Source: Neptunicoccus sediminis
Lineage (GTDB): Bacteria; Pseudomonadota; Alphaproteobacteria; Rhodobacterales; Rhodobacteraceae
Length of the DNA: 64,000 nucleotides
NCBI RefSeq assembly: GCF_001719615.1
Contig: NZ_MDVX01000018.1
Span: 23,097-87,096, forward strand
Direction of reading: 5' to 3'
The position numbers and the translations under genes are program-made. This document shows, one piece after another, positions 25,801-35,194 of this stretch (the stretch's first letter is position 1; every line of letters starts with the position of its first letter). The notes under the pieces were generated by a model. That model searched no databases, was not told the DNA's origin, and saw nothing but the letters and a program-made list of their open reading frames with translations.

Positions 25801-26454
25801 ATGGGTTTGCGTATTAACGATGTTGTGCCGAATTTCACCGCCGAGACGGATCAGGGCACGTTCGACTTTCACGACTGGATTGGCGACAGCTGGGCGATCC
25901 TCTTTTCCCACCCGAAAGATTTTACCCCTGTGTGCACCACGGAATTCGGCGCCGTTGCGCAACTGGCCGATGAATGGGAAAAACGCGGCACCAAAGTGAT
26001 GGGCGTGTCTGTGGACGGTGTGCCGGACCACAAGAAATGGAAAGTAGACATTGAGAAAGTCTCTGGTGCGAAAGCGGGTTTCCCGATCATCGCGGATGAG
26101 GGGCTGGAGGTGTCCAAAGCCTTTGATATGTTACCAGCCGAAGCCTATCTGCCCGATGGACGCACCCCTGCGGATAGCGCAACCGTGCGTTCTGTTTTTA
26201 TCATCGGACCGGACAAGCAGTTGAAACTGTCGATGACCTACCCGATGACAGTGGGACGCAACTTTGCCGAAATCCTGCGGGCGCTGGATGCGCTGCAAAC
26301 CACGGCGAAACACGGGGTTGCAACGGGGGCGAACTGGCAAACCAGCGAAGATGTGATCATTCCGCCGGCCGTTTCAGACGAGGATGCCAAAAAGAAATTT
26401 GGCGAATTTGAAACTGTTCTGCCTTACCTGCGCAAAACCAAACTGCCAGCATAA
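25801..26454 (+). CDS. 1-Cys peroxiredoxin (Prx6 class)
   Basis: 217 residues, the Prx6 length. The peroxidatic cysteine lies in HPKDFTPVCTTEFG near residue 47, and the matching arginine is in the DSATVRSVFIIGPDKQLKLSMTYPM segment. The long C-terminal extension (PPAVSDEDAKKKFGEFETVLPYLR) is typical of Prx6 and not of two-Cys AhpC. It reduces hydrogen peroxide and organic hydroperoxides in the cytoplasm. ACAGGAGA lies just before the ATG; the longer frame to 25726 is not used. Confidence 0.94.
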   Translation: MGLRINDVVPNFTAETDQGTFDFHDWIGDSWAILFSHPKDFTPVCTTEFGAVAQLADEWEKRGTKVMGVSVDGVPDHKKWKVDIEKVSGAKAGFPIIADEGLEVSKAFDMLPAEAYLPDGRTPADSATVRSVFIIGPDKQLKLSMTYPMTVGRNFAEILRALDALQTTAKHGVATGANWQTSEDVIIPPAVSDEDAKKKFGEFETVLPYLRKTKLPA

Positions 26455-26467
26455 CGCGCGTCATTAT

Positions 26468-26491
26468 GCACGGCGGGTCCACCTGCCGTGC
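26468..26491 (+). terminator. Hairpin after the peroxiredoxin gene
   Basis: GCACGGC and GCCGTGC (7 bp) close over GGGTCCACCT, which can extend the stem. It lies 14 nt after the stop. There is no strong T-run, so termination is only likely. Confidence 0.5.
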
Positions 26492-26646
26492 AACGCCTCA
26501 CGGCTTTGGCCGTTTACGGGTGGAAAAATCCCAAACCCTGCGGTCATCCCCTGTTTGCGCCCTTTTCAACTGTGGCTTATAGAGACAGTTAACATCTGTG
26601 TGATCCAGCTGGTTGGCCGGGATCTCTACAGGATAAGGGGGGCTGT

Positions 26647-27690
26647 GTGCGCGAACTCTTCGTCACAAATTTTAATCCGAACTTCACCGGAGTCTCTGCC
26701 ACGGCGGCAGGGGTTGTCGGGGTGCAGCAGGAACAGTTCGATCTGGCGCTGGTGGGTGAACCCTTGCCCGGATGTCCTGCGCCGATCAGTCGGAAAGCTG
26801 CGATAGCCGCCAGCAAGACGCCCCCGAAGGACCGCCCCTTTGCAATCTGGCACGTGCGTCGCAACCCCGAAATGCGGGTGGCGGTTTGGGCGCGGGATGT
26901 GTTGCGCCGCCCGATCCGGATTGTTTTCACCTCGGCGGCACAACGGTTTCATTCCGCCTATCCCCGCTGGCTGATCAACCGGATGGATGCGGTAATCGCA
27001 ACAACACCCGAGGCAGCAAAATTCGTGCCCCATGTGCGGGCAGTGGTGCCCCATGGTGTTGACACAGAACGGTTTTCCCCCGGTTCGGATCGCGGCACGG
27101 ATTGGGCTGCGCTTGGCTTTGGCGGCGGGTTCGGGATGGCCACGGTGGGACGTGTGCGGCCGGAAAAGGGGACGGACCTGTTTGTGGAAGCGATGATCCG
27201 CATCCTGCCGGATCACCCTGATGGCGTAGCGCTGGTCGTCGGGCGGGCGGCACGGGAACATCGCGGGTTCGCGCAGGACTTGAAAAAACGCGCTGCGGCT
27301 GCCGGATTGTCCGATCGCATCCTTTTCGTCGGAGAGCTGCCTCCCGAAAAGCTCCCCGCTTTGATGCGCGGAATTTCCCTGCTGGTGGCACTGCCCCGCT
27401 ATGAAGGCTACGGAATGACCCCGCTGGAGGCGATGGCCTCGGGCGCGCCCTTTGTGGCGAGCGACACAGGCTATTACCGTTCCTTCAGCGGCGAAGGCGC
27501 AGCGGGTCGTGTGGTGGGGCAGGAAGACGTCGACGGTGCCGTGTTCGAAATAAACCGGCTGCTGTCGAGCCAAGACACGCTGTCCAGCATGTCCCGCACA
27601 GCAGTATCCCGCGCGCGGGAATTTCACAGCATCCAGGGCGAAGCCGACGGAATCGCACAAGTCTATGAGGCATTATGGCAGAACGGATAG
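26647..27690 (+). CDS. lpcC: LpcC-like LPS core mannosyltransferase (GT4)
   Basis: 347 residues, a GT-B fold glycosyltransferase of family 4. The stretch FAIWHVRRNPEMRVAVWARD followed by RIVFTSAAQRFHSAYPRWL and INRMDAVIATTPEAA is the characteristic signature of rhizobial LpcC, which adds the mannose of the inner LPS core next to Kdo. The donor site is GRVRPEKGTDLFVEAM and PRYEGYGMTPLEAMASG, with the EX7E glutamates. The start is GTG 26647. It opens a four-gene run with overlapping ends and so is probably the first gene of a glycan operon. Family assignment is firm; the precise acceptor is inferred. Confidence 0.85.
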   Translation: MRELFVTNFNPNFTGVSATAAGVVGVQQEQFDLALVGEPLPGCPAPISRKAAIAASKTPPKDRPFAIWHVRRNPEMRVAVWARDVLRRPIRIVFTSAAQRFHSAYPRWLINRMDAVIATTPEAAKFVPHVRAVVPHGVDTERFSPGSDRGTDWAALGFGGGFGMATVGRVRPEKGTDLFVEAMIRILPDHPDGVALVVGRAAREHRGFAQDLKKRAAAAGLSDRILFVGELPPEKLPALMRGISLLVALPRYEGYGMTPLEAMASGAPFVASDTGYYRSFSGEGAAGRVVGQEDVDGAVFEINRLLSSQDTLSSMSRTAVSRAREFHSIQGEADGIAQVYEALWQNG

Positions 27691-28403
27691 AGACGCTGAT
27701 CATCCATCTGGCCCGCGCAACAGGGCGGCGGGGGCAGGTGGACAGGTTGCTTTCGGATACTCCGTATCCTGCACGGGTCATTGATGCGGTGGAGGGCAGC
27801 GTTTTATCCGCTGAGCAGCAAGACCGCGTGCTTGCAGATCACCCCTTGTTCAAGCCCCGCTATCCCTTTCCCCTGAACGCCGGAGAACTCGGGTGTTTTC
27901 TCAGTCACCGGACAGTCTGGCAAATGATCGTAGACCAAGGGTTGTCTGCGGCGCTGGTTCTGGAGGACGATGTGGCGCTTGTTGACGGGTTTGACCGGGC
28001 CGCAACCTTTGCAGCACAGCATGTAAATACGCTCGGCTATATCCAGTTTCAGGTGCGACCCGTGCCGGAATGTAAAACGGTTGCGCGCGGCGAAAATGTC
28101 TCAATCGTTCAGCCGAAGGTCACACCACTGCGAACTTCGGCGCAGATGGTCAGCAACGCGGCGGCGGTCAGATTGCTTGCCCTGACAAAGCAGGTGGACC
28201 GTCCTGTGGACACGTTCTTGCAAAGCCATTGGCACACCGGATTGCAACTGGCTTGTGTTGTGCCTTCGGGCGTGGAAGACCGCACGGCACAATCTGGTGG
28301 CAGCACCATTTCTACCCGTAAGCCGATTGCGGAAAAGATGAAGCGGGAATGGATGCGGGCGCGTTATCGGGCGGCTGTAAAAGGACGTAGTAGAAATGGC
28401 TAA
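27675..28403 (+). CDS. GT25-family LPS glycosyltransferase
   Basis: 242 residues. Family 25 motifs are visible: an N-terminal [38 protein letters not shown] near residue 70 and LVLEDDVAL near residue 96, the acidic donor site. Family 25 enzymes add galactose or glucose to LPS or lipooligosaccharide. The gene overlaps the lpcC-like gene by 16 nt and the next gene by 8 nt. The C-terminal third is basic, as is common for enzymes working at the inner face of the membrane. The sugar is unknown. Confidence 0.87.
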   Translation: MAERIETLIIHLARATGRRGQVDRLLSDTPYPARVIDAVEGSVLSAEQQDRVLADHPLFKPRYPFPLNAGELGCFLSHRTVWQMIVDQGLSAALVLEDDVALVDGFDRAATFAAQHVNTLGYIQFQVRPVPECKTVARGENVSIVQPKVTPLRTSAQMVSNAAAVRLLALTKQVDRPVDTFLQSHWHTGLQLACVVPSGVEDRTAQSGGSTISTRKPIAEKMKREWMRARYRAAVKGRSRNG

Positions 28404-28971
28404 CCCTCTGAGCAGGCTAGTATTTAACCAACGGCACGGCACGCGGATTAAAAGCGGGCGGGTTTCTTTGCGCGCGAAAATCGGCAAGGGTGTCAAGATC
28501 CAGCGGGGCAGTTACCTCGATCGGCACAGCGCAATCGGCGCTTACAGCTATCTGGGCAACAATTGCACGGTTTCGGTGGCTAGGATCGGGCGGTATTGTT
28601 CGATTGCGGACAGTGTGATCATTGGTCCGGGCGAGCATGATCTTGACGCGGTATCGACCTCTGCGGAGTTTGCCCGCGACGCCTTTGCAGAACTTACAGC
28701 CAGCCCCTGTGAGATCGGCCATGATGTGTGGATCGGAGCGCAATGTGTGATTTTGCGGGGGGTGCGGATCGGGAACGGGGCAGTTATCGGCGCCAATTCT
28801 GTGGTAACAAAGGATGTGGCACCGTTCGAGGTTGTTGCTGGCAGCCCGGCACGGGTTATCAAGAAACGGTTTTCGCAAGACCGTGAGCAAGCCATCGCCG
28901 CGAGCGAATGGTGGAGACTGGACCGTGATGCCGCTGCCGCAGAGATCACGCGGTTGGAGGCAGAGACATGA
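28396..28971 (+). CDS. Hexapeptide-repeat O-acyltransferase (CatB-like)
   Basis: 191 residues. A left-handed beta-helix is evident from repeated hexads ([20 protein letters not shown], then [20 protein letters not shown] and [12 protein letters not shown]), ending [17 protein letters not shown], a standard end of this fold. The histidine in GPGEHDLD is in the place of the catalytic base of xenobiotic acetyltransferases. In this operon it most likely O- or N-acetylates a sugar of the surface glycan. It overlaps the GT11 gene by ATGA. Confidence 0.83.
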   Translation: MANPLSRLVFNQRHGTRIKSGRVSLRAKIGKGVKIQRGSYLDRHSAIGAYSYLGNNCTVSVARIGRYCSIADSVIIGPGEHDLDAVSTSAEFARDAFAELTASPCEIGHDVWIGAQCVILRGVRIGNGAVIGANSVVTKDVAPFEVVAGSPARVIKKRFSQDREQAIAASEWWRLDRDAAAAEITRLEAET

Positions 28972-29819
28972 TTTCGACCCGTATTCGCGGCGGGCTGGGC
29001 AACCAGTTGTTCCAGTATTGCGCCGGACGGGCACTGGCGCTGCGTCACGGAGTGGATCTGTCGCTGGACCTGCGGGATTATGACCGCCCCAAAGCCTTTA
29101 AGGTCGGGCTTGACCATTTCAACATCACAACCGTTCCGGCGGAAAACCTGCCCCCATCCAAAGAGGATGGGGCGTTAAAAGTGCTGTCCAAGGTGTTGCG
29201 CGGCGGCGGGATGAAAACCTACCGCGAAGCTTCAATGGGCTATGATGCGGGGTATGAGCATCTGGGCGATAACACCCATCTCAAGGGCTACTGGCAATCG
29301 GAACGCTACTTTGCGGATTTTGCGGCGCAAATTCGTGAGGATCTGCAGATTGTGACGCCTCCGAATGCCAAGAATACCGAGATGCTGGCGGAAATCTCAG
29401 GCTGTACGGCGGTATCCCTGCATATCCGGCGGGGGGATTACGTCAGCAACGAAAAATATAACGCGGCCCACGGCACCTGCGATCTGAATTATTACGTACG
29501 GGCGGCAGGCTTAGTTGCAGAGCAGGTGGAAGCGCCGGTTATCTATGCGTTTTCGGATGATCCGGCTTGGGTGGCCGAGAATCTGAAACTGCCGTTTGAA
29601 GTGCGCTATGTGGGGCATAACGACGGAGATACAAACTATGAGGATTTGCGGCTTATGGCGGCCTGCAAGCACCACATCATCGCCAATTCCTCGTTTTCAT
29701 GGTGGGGGGCGTGGCTGAACCCCGATCCGGTGAAAACAGTTGTCGCGCCAAGCCGCTGGTATGCTGACCCTGACAAGAGCAACCCTGATATTCTACCGGA
29801 CAGTTGGTTAACGATCTAG
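28968..29819 (+). CDS. GT11-family alpha-1,2-fucosyltransferase
   Basis: 283 residues. The N terminus [19 protein letters not shown] is the GT11 start motif; HIRRGDYVS near residue 148 is the GDP-fucose-binding motif shared by alpha-1,2 and alpha-1,6 fucosyltransferases; [22 protein letters not shown] near 230 is the last family block. The enzyme moves L-fucose from GDP-fucose to the 2-position, usually of galactose. It is the last gene of the overlapping four-gene run and faces a GT10 gene of opposite orientation 13 nt away. Some GT11 enzymes use other acceptors, so the linkage is a family-based inference. Confidence 0.9.
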   Translation: MISTRIRGGLGNQLFQYCAGRALALRHGVDLSLDLRDYDRPKAFKVGLDHFNITTVPAENLPPSKEDGALKVLSKVLRGGGMKTYREASMGYDAGYEHLGDNTHLKGYWQSERYFADFAAQIREDLQIVTPPNAKNTEMLAEISGCTAVSLHIRRGDYVSNEKYNAAHGTCDLNYYVRAAGLVAEQVEAPVIYAFSDDPAWVAENLKLPFEVRYVGHNDGDTNYEDLRLMAACKHHIIANSSFSWWGAWLNPDPVKTVVAPSRWYADPDKSNPDILPDSWLTI

Positions 29820-29832
29820 ACGCCCCTGACCA

Positions 29833-30921
29833 TCAGCCGCGTTTTTCCTTCATGCGTTTACGAAATCGGGCCATGCGCAGATCGAAACCGGGTGCGAGCG
29901 TAGAAATCCCGCGCCGAACGATCATTTCGGGGAGGCTGCCACGACTGCCCTTTTCCGGCGGCAGCGCACGTTCGGCGTAGATCATCCGCTTCGGTCCGGA
30001 CGCTGCGGGTGTGTCCATCCCCTGTTTCGCCAGCCGCGCGAAAAGGCCAATCGTGTTGAAGTCCTCCAGCAAAAGCTGGCGGGTGCTGCGCAAGGTATCG
30101 AGCCTGTCTGACCACAGATCGTCCGCGCGGGCCTGCATCATCCGGTTGATCGCCTCTTCGGGGCGGTCCATGTCCAGCGGCACGATGGCGTCAGCGGGCA
30201 GTTCATCGGTCACATTGGTGCAGCCGACATAAAACGGCAGCGCCCAGCAGAGTAGCGGATCAGAGAGCTTCTCTGTCCAGCTATACCGCCCCGCGCCGTT
30301 TTCGAGCGCGAGATGATATTTATGGGGGAGAAGCGCGTCCATTTTGTCATCAACAGGTTTGAAACCGCGCCCGTAAAGTTCGATGTGTTCGGGGATTTTG
30401 TCTTTCAACACCTCAATAAACGCGAGACGTTTGCGGTGATATTCGGTGCTGGCCTTGGTGCTGGTGACGATGGAGATTTTGTCATCTTTGGCGGGCGGCT
30501 GTAGCGCTTTGAAGTGGTCATAGCCAAGTGCCCCGTCAAGATTGGCAAAGTCCACTCCGGCGAACCACAACAAGCAGTAATTGTGGTCGAGCCGTTCGGT
30601 TTCAAGCGGCTTTTCCCCCGGTGCGACAACCACGGCAAACTGGTTCAGGAAGGCGGCAGAATAGGGGTGAATTTCCTCCGGCTCTCCGGCAACGAAAAAG
30701 GTGCGGGCGCGGGGGAGGGTGGTTTGCAGTGACCATGACGCTCGGGTGTAGATAATCAGCACATCGGCAGCGGGATCTACTTCTAACCCGAAGGTAAAAC
30801 GCACACCCTGAAATTCCGGTTGTTTGTCCGGTGTCTGCTTCAGGAACAGGCGCGGGTCTATGTCTGTCAGGATATGGGCGTGTGGGGGCATGATCGCTTT
30901 GGCATTGGGTGTGATTTCCAT
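29833..30921 (-). CDS. GT10-family (alpha-1,3/4-fucosyltransferase-like) glycosyltransferase
   Basis: 362 residues from MEITPNAKAIMPP. The GT10 donor-binding motif is the segment YHLALENGAGRYSWTEKLSD followed by PLLCWALPFYVGC near residue 215, matching the F-x-L-x-FEN-S-x(4)-Y-x-TEK pattern. Upstream STKASTEYHRKRLAFIEVL also fits the family. Known members add fucose alpha-1,3 or alpha-1,4 to GlcNAc; bacterial members lie in Lewis-antigen pathways. No membrane anchor. Starts at 30921, 30951 or 30957 are possible; the first avoids the pnp terminator and is preferred. It converges on the GT11 gene. Confidence 0.8.
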   Translation of the reverse strand: MEITPNAKAIMPPHAHILTDIDPRLFLKQTPDKQPEFQGVRFTFGLEVDPAADVLIIYTRASWSLQTTLPRARTFFVAGEPEEIHPYSAAFLNQFAVVVAPGEKPLETERLDHNYCLLWFAGVDFANLDGALGYDHFKALQPPAKDDKISIVTSTKASTEYHRKRLAFIEVLKDKIPEHIELYGRGFKPVDDKMDALLPHKYHLALENGAGRYSWTEKLSDPLLCWALPFYVGCTNVTDELPADAIVPLDMDRPEEAINRMMQARADDLWSDRLDTLRSTRQLLLEDFNTIGLFARLAKQGMDTPAASGPKRMIYAERALPPEKGSRGSLPEMIVRRGISTLAPGFDLRMARFRKRMKEKRG

Positions 30922-30956
30922 TGTTATAGCGTGGAAAACATGTGCTGACATAAACA

Positions 30957-30983
30957 AAAGGCCCTGCAGTGTGCAGGGCCTTT
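30957..30983 (-). terminator. Rho-independent terminator of pnp
   Basis: A 12-bp perfect stem, AAAGGCCCTGCA with TGCAGGGCCTTT, and a GTG loop lie 47 nt after the pnp stop and just before the GT10 start. The minus strand continues TTTTGTTT. Confidence 0.9.
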
Positions 30984-31029
30984 CGCAAATTCCAAACAGG
31001 GTGCCGGAAAGATTCCGGCGTGGCCTGTT

Positions 31030-33153
31030 TTATTCGGCTGCGGCGATTTCTTCGCCGGTTTCCTGATCGACAACTTTCATGGACAGGCGAACCTTGCCAC
31101 GATCGTCAAAGCCCATCAGTTTGACCTTTACGGACTGGCCCTCGGAGACAACGTCTTTGGGGTGGCCAACACGCTCGTTTGCCATTTGGGAGACGTGCAC
31201 AAGGCCGTCGCGCTTGCCAAAGAAGTTCACGAATGCGCCGAAGTCCATCACCTTCACAACAGTGCCGGTGTAGACGGTGCCTACTTCGGGTTCTGCTGCG
31301 ATGGACATGATCATTTCGCGGGCGGCCTCGATTTGCGCACCGTTGGAAGAAGCGATCTTGATCACACCGTCGTCGTTGATGTCGACTTTTGCGCCGGATG
31401 TTTCGACGATCTCGCGGATCACTTTACCACCGGAACCGATCACTTCGCGGATTTTCTCCGGATTGATGTTGATGGTTTCGATGCGCGGTGCATGCTCGGA
31501 GAAAGCCCCTGTTTCGGACAGGGCTTTGTTCATCTCGTCCAGAATGTGCAGACGGCCGTCTTTGGCCTGTGCCAGCGCTTTTTCCATGATCTCGGTGGTG
31601 ATACCGGCAACCTTGATATCCATTTGCAGGGAGGTAATGCCGTTTTCCGTACCAGCCACTTTGAAGTCCATGTCACCAAGGTGGTCTTCGTCACCAAGGA
31701 TGTCTGTCAGAACAGCGTATTTGCCATCGTCTTCAAGGATAAGGCCCATAGCAACACCGGCAACCGGTGCTTTCAGGGGAACGCCTGCGTCCATCATGGA
31801 CAGGGAGCCGCCGCAAACAGACGCCATAGAGGAGGAGCCGTTTGATTCAGTGATCTCGGACACAACGCGGATGGTGTATGGGAAATCAGTTGGCGCAGGC
31901 AGAACAGCCTGAAGGGCGCGCCATGCCAGTTTGCCGTGACCGATTTCACGACGGCCCGGACCCATCATGCGACCACATTCACCGACCGAGTAGGGCGGGA
32001 AATTGTAGTGCAGCATGAAGTTGGAGCGGAACATACCTGTCAGCGCGTCGATCATCTGTTCGTCGTCGCCGGTACCAAGTGTGGTCACAGCCAGCGCCTG
32101 TGTTTCACCGCGGGTGAACAGGGCGGAGCCGTGGGTCCGTGGCAGCAGGCCGGTTTCGCCAACAATCGGACGCACGGTGGACAGGTCACGCCCGTCGATC
32201 CGCTTGCCGGTGTTCACGATGTCGCCGCGCACAACCGAGCTTTCCAGCTTTTTCATGGCGGTGGACAGGTTTGCATCTTCGCGGTCTTCTTCGGACAGAC
32301 CTTCGATGATTTTCTCGCGGGCTGCGGAAATCGCGGCTGTGCGTTCCTGTTTGTCCGTGATGGCAAAGGCTGCACGGATGTCGGCTTCACCGATTGCCGT
32401 GATCTTGCCAAGGATGTCGGAGTAATCCGGTGCCTCAAAGTCGAACGGCTCTTTGGCGCATTCTTCGGCCATGTCGATGATCAGGTCGATCACCGGCTGG
32501 ATGGAGTCATGTGCGAATTGAACCGCGCCGAGCATTTCAGCTTCGGAAAGCTCGTAAGCTTCGGATTCAACCATCATCACGGCGTCTTTTGTACCGGCCA
32601 CAACCAGATCAAGGCGCTGTTCAGGGTTGTTGCGCAGTTCGTGCATGTCATCCACAGAGGGGTTCAGCACATATTCGCCGTCTACGAAGCCAACGCGGCA
32701 GCTGCCGATTGGACCTCTGAAAGGGGCACCGGACAGTGTCAGCGCAGCAGACGCTGCAATCATTGCCACCATATCGGGATCGTTTTCCAGATCGTGGGAC
32801 AGAACGGTCAGTGTCACCTGTGTTTCGTGTTTGAAGCCCGGAATGAACAGGGGGCGGATCGGACGGTCGATCAGACGCGCTGTCAGGGTTTCTTTTTCGG
32901 TCGGACGGGCTTCACGTTTGAAAAAGCCGCCCGGAATTTTACCGGCGGCGTAGTATTTTTCCTGATAGTTTACGGTCAGCGGGAAGAAATCCATTCCCGG
33001 CTTTTCTTTTTTGGCGAAAACAACAGCGGCCAGAACAGATGTTTCACCCAAAGTGGCGATAACTGTGCTGTCGGCCTGACGTGCGATCTTGCCTGTTTCG
33101 AGGGTCAGCGTCTCGCCGCCCCATTCAATTGATTTTTTGACTTCGTCAAACAT
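31030..33153 (-). CDS. pnp: Polyribonucleotide nucleotidyltransferase (PNPase)
   Basis: 707 residues. Two RNase PH domains (about 1-145 and 310-540) carry [26 protein letters not shown] and [25 protein letters not shown] domain ([20 protein letters not shown], near 560) and an S1 domain ([28 protein letters not shown], near 625) follow. This is the 3'-to-5' phosphorolytic exonuclease of the degradosome. It normally follows rpsO directly; here an MFS gene lies between them. It ends at a strong terminator. Confidence 0.98.
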   Translation of the reverse strand: MFDEVKKSIEWGGETLTLETGKIARQADSTVIATLGETSVLAAVVFAKKEKPGMDFFPLTVNYQEKYYAAGKIPGGFFKREARPTEKETLTARLIDRPIRPLFIPGFKHETQVTLTVLSHDLENDPDMVAMIAASAALTLSGAPFRGPIGSCRVGFVDGEYVLNPSVDDMHELRNNPEQRLDLVVAGTKDAVMMVESEAYELSEAEMLGAVQFAHDSIQPVIDLIIDMAEECAKEPFDFEAPDYSDILGKITAIGEADIRAAFAITDKQERTAAISAAREKIIEGLSEEDREDANLSTAMKKLESSVVRGDIVNTGKRIDGRDLSTVRPIVGETGLLPRTHGSALFTRGETQALAVTTLGTGDDEQMIDALTGMFRSNFMLHYNFPPYSVGECGRMMGPGRREIGHGKLAWRALQAVLPAPTDFPYTIRVVSEITESNGSSSMASVCGGSLSMMDAGVPLKAPVAGVAMGLILEDDGKYAVLTDILGDEDHLGDMDFKVAGTENGITSLQMDIKVAGITTEIMEKALAQAKDGRLHILDEMNKALSETGAFSEHAPRIETININPEKIREVIGSGGKVIREIVETSGAKVDINDDGVIKIASSNGAQIEAAREMIMSIAAEPEVGTVYTGTVVKVMDFGAFVNFFGKRDGLVHVSQMANERVGHPKDVVSEGQSVKVKLMGFDDRGKVRLSMKVVDQETGEEIAAAE

Positions 33154-33337
33154 ACTTTTTCCTGTCTAGGCTACCGGGCCTTCCCGCATAGCCTTAGTTG
33201 TTTGGATGCCCCATTGCATCCCGCCCCGTACCATCGTTTGCAGCGGCGGGGCCGTATCACTGCATTTCAGATGGGCTCCCATACAGCAGCTTGACAAAAA
33301 AGGAAAGCAAAAGGGCGTTTCGGGCGGTATTGGTGGA

Positions 33338-34552
33338 TCAGGGCTGCTTTGCCGCTTTGGAGAAGGCAAAGACCAGTGTCGGGGCGAGCACCATCGCCGC
33401 CATGAGTGCAAAGCCGAGCCGGTAGCTCTGCTCTGCGGGCAGGCTGGCTGTTTGCTGGATCACCACGCCGAACAGGGTCTGGAACGTGGGAATCGCTGCG
33501 ACTGCGATGATCGTGTAGAGGCTGGTGGCGCGTCCGATCGCGGCGTCAGGCACGACTTGGCGCAGTTGCGCAATGAGCGGAACATAGAACTGCTGGGCAA
33601 AGATCATCACGAATAACAGGACGTTAGCGGCCCAAAGCGGCATATCCGGTGTCAGGGCAAGGACAGATAGGCTGGCGACCGAGGTCAGAGCCCCTGTCAG
33701 GATCACACTGTAGCGGGAAAACCGCCCCCAGCGGTCAATGAAACCATAAGCCGTACCAGAGGCCATAGTTGCGCAGAAGAACAGCATCTGGAACAGGCCG
33801 GTTTCTTCCAGCGAGAGGGCGTGAACGGCTTTGTAATAGGGACCACCCCAAAGGCCGGTGATCGCGGTGATCGGCGCCCAGATTACGCAGGACATGATCA
33901 GAACGGGGCGCACCCTGTCGTCTTTTAACAGGTCGAGGAATCCGGGGGCAGGACCGCTTTGATCCGGTTGATCGACAGGGTCTTTCTTGGTGACAAGAAA
34001 CACCGCAGCAGCAAATGCGGCGGTAAAGACGGAGAGGCCGATAAAGACGTTGATCCAGCCGAACCGCGCGATGCCGACCGCCAGCGGATAGGTGGCCAGC
34101 AAGCCGCCAAAGCCGCCGAGTGTCACCATTAATCCGTTCAGGAACCCGAACTGGTTCGCCGGAAAATTCCGCGCCAGCAGCATATACATGCCAACGCCGC
34201 CCACAGACAGGCCAAGTCCCAGCAGGATGCGGGCGAGGATCAGGGTGGTGAAGCTGGAGGTGAAGGTGCAAGCCAGCGTTCCAAAGGCGAGGATCAGCAG
34301 GAAAAGACTGATGATGCGGCGGGGGCCGACTCGGTCCAGCAGCGAACCGATAAACCCTTGCGCGACGATATTGACGATAAAGATGACGGAAATCACCAGA
34401 CCAAGCTGATCCGCCGTCAGCAGGTATTCATCCTGCCAAACCGGAGCAACAATCGCACCCGCAGCGCGGTGGAACTGGCCCATCCCGAACAGGAAAACAC
34501 AAATAGTTATTACGATAAATGATTGTAAAGAAAATCGAAATCTATGGGTCAT
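33338..34552 (-). CDS. MFS transporter
   Basis: 404 residues from MTHRFRFSLQSFIVITICVFL, with 12 membrane helices. The loop 2-3 signature reads GSLLDRVGPRRIISLF and there is a long central loop with VTKKDPVDQPDQSG. This is a major facilitator exporter or importer of unknown substrate. It sits between rpsO and pnp, genes that are nearly always adjacent, and is read in the same direction. A hairpin after rpsO probably limits read-through. The longer frame to 34588 overlaps that hairpin, so the ATG at 34552 is preferred. Confidence 0.88.
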   Translation of the reverse strand: MTHRFRFSLQSFIVITICVFLFGMGQFHRAAGAIVAPVWQDEYLLTADQLGLVISVIFIVNIVAQGFIGSLLDRVGPRRIISLFLLILAFGTLACTFTSSFTTLILARILLGLGLSVGGVGMYMLLARNFPANQFGFLNGLMVTLGGFGGLLATYPLAVGIARFGWINVFIGLSVFTAAFAAAVFLVTKKDPVDQPDQSGPAPGFLDLLKDDRVRPVLIMSCVIWAPITAITGLWGGPYYKAVHALSLEETGLFQMLFFCATMASGTAYGFIDRWGRFSRYSVILTGALTSVASLSVLALTPDMPLWAANVLLFVMIFAQQFYVPLIAQLRQVVPDAAIGRATSLYTIIAVAAIPTFQTLFGVVIQQTASLPAEQSYRLGFALMAAMVLAPTLVFAFSKAAKQP

Positions 34553-34577
34553 TTGCGGGACGCTACCCCCAAACGGA

Positions 34578-34613
34578 ATACGCCGCAACGCGATAACACG
34601 GTGCGGCGTTCCC
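34578..34613 (-). terminator. Hairpin between rpsO and the MFS gene
   Basis: On the minus strand GGAACGCCGCA pairs with TGCGGCGTATTCC (8 bp of ACGCCGCA/TGCGGCGT, extended by GGAA/TTCC) around a loop of about 14 nt. A short TTTGG follows. It could be a weak terminator or an RNase processing site, as found between rpsO and pnp in other bacteria. Confidence 0.6.
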
Positions 34614-34634
34614 TAACTGTAATAGGCGAGAGCC

Positions 34635-34904
34635 TTAGCGGCGGATGCCCAGACGCTTGATCAGGTCCTGATAGCGTGCTTCGTCTTTCGCTTTGGTGTA
34701 GTCCAGCAGTTTCCGGCGCTGCGCAACCAGTTTCAAAAGACCACGACGGGAATGGTTGTCTTTCTTGTGGGTTTTGAAGTGCTCTGTCAGCGTGGTGATG
34801 CGGGATGTCAGGATAGCAACCTGTACTTCGGGCGAACCTGTGTCGCCTTCTTTGGTTGCGTAATCTTTCATCAGTTGAGCTTTATGCTCTGGAGTAATCG
34901 ACAT
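34635..34904 (-). CDS. rpsO: 30S ribosomal protein S15
   Basis: 89 residues, the exact family length, with the S15 signature [22 protein letters not shown] followed by [23 protein letters not shown]. It binds the central domain of 16S rRNA early in small-subunit assembly. GAAGGAGA precedes the ATG. The 290 bp upstream hold no gene and must contain its promoter. Confidence 0.98.
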   Translation of the reverse strand: MSITPEHKAQLMKDYATKEGDTGSPEVQVAILTSRITTLTEHFKTHKKDNHSRRGLLKLVAQRRKLLDYTKAKDEARYQDLIKRLGIRR

Positions 34905-35194
34905 CGGGGTCTCCTTCTTAAGGTTAAAGGGTTATGGCACAAGCCGGGATGTCGTCCAGCAGGGCCCGTGGAGGCTCCGCCCGAATGGCGGATGGGGGTC
35001 TATAGGCGGGAATCACCGGAAAGAAAAGGAAAAAGCGTGAAGTCCGCCACATGCGCGTGAAATGGCCGTGTGGTGGTTAATGCGCGTTAACCATAAGTGG
35101 TTGAAATGCTGTATGTTTCTGGAATGTTCTGTTATTTAGTCAACAGGCAGCGCCGTCAGTCCGGCGCCTGTCCGCGCTGTAAGACGGGATTAAT

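Noticed and set aside
31936..33132. 398-codon plus-strand frame opposite pnp
   Set aside because: Shadow of pnp; the minus strand shows PNPase, KH and S1 domains.
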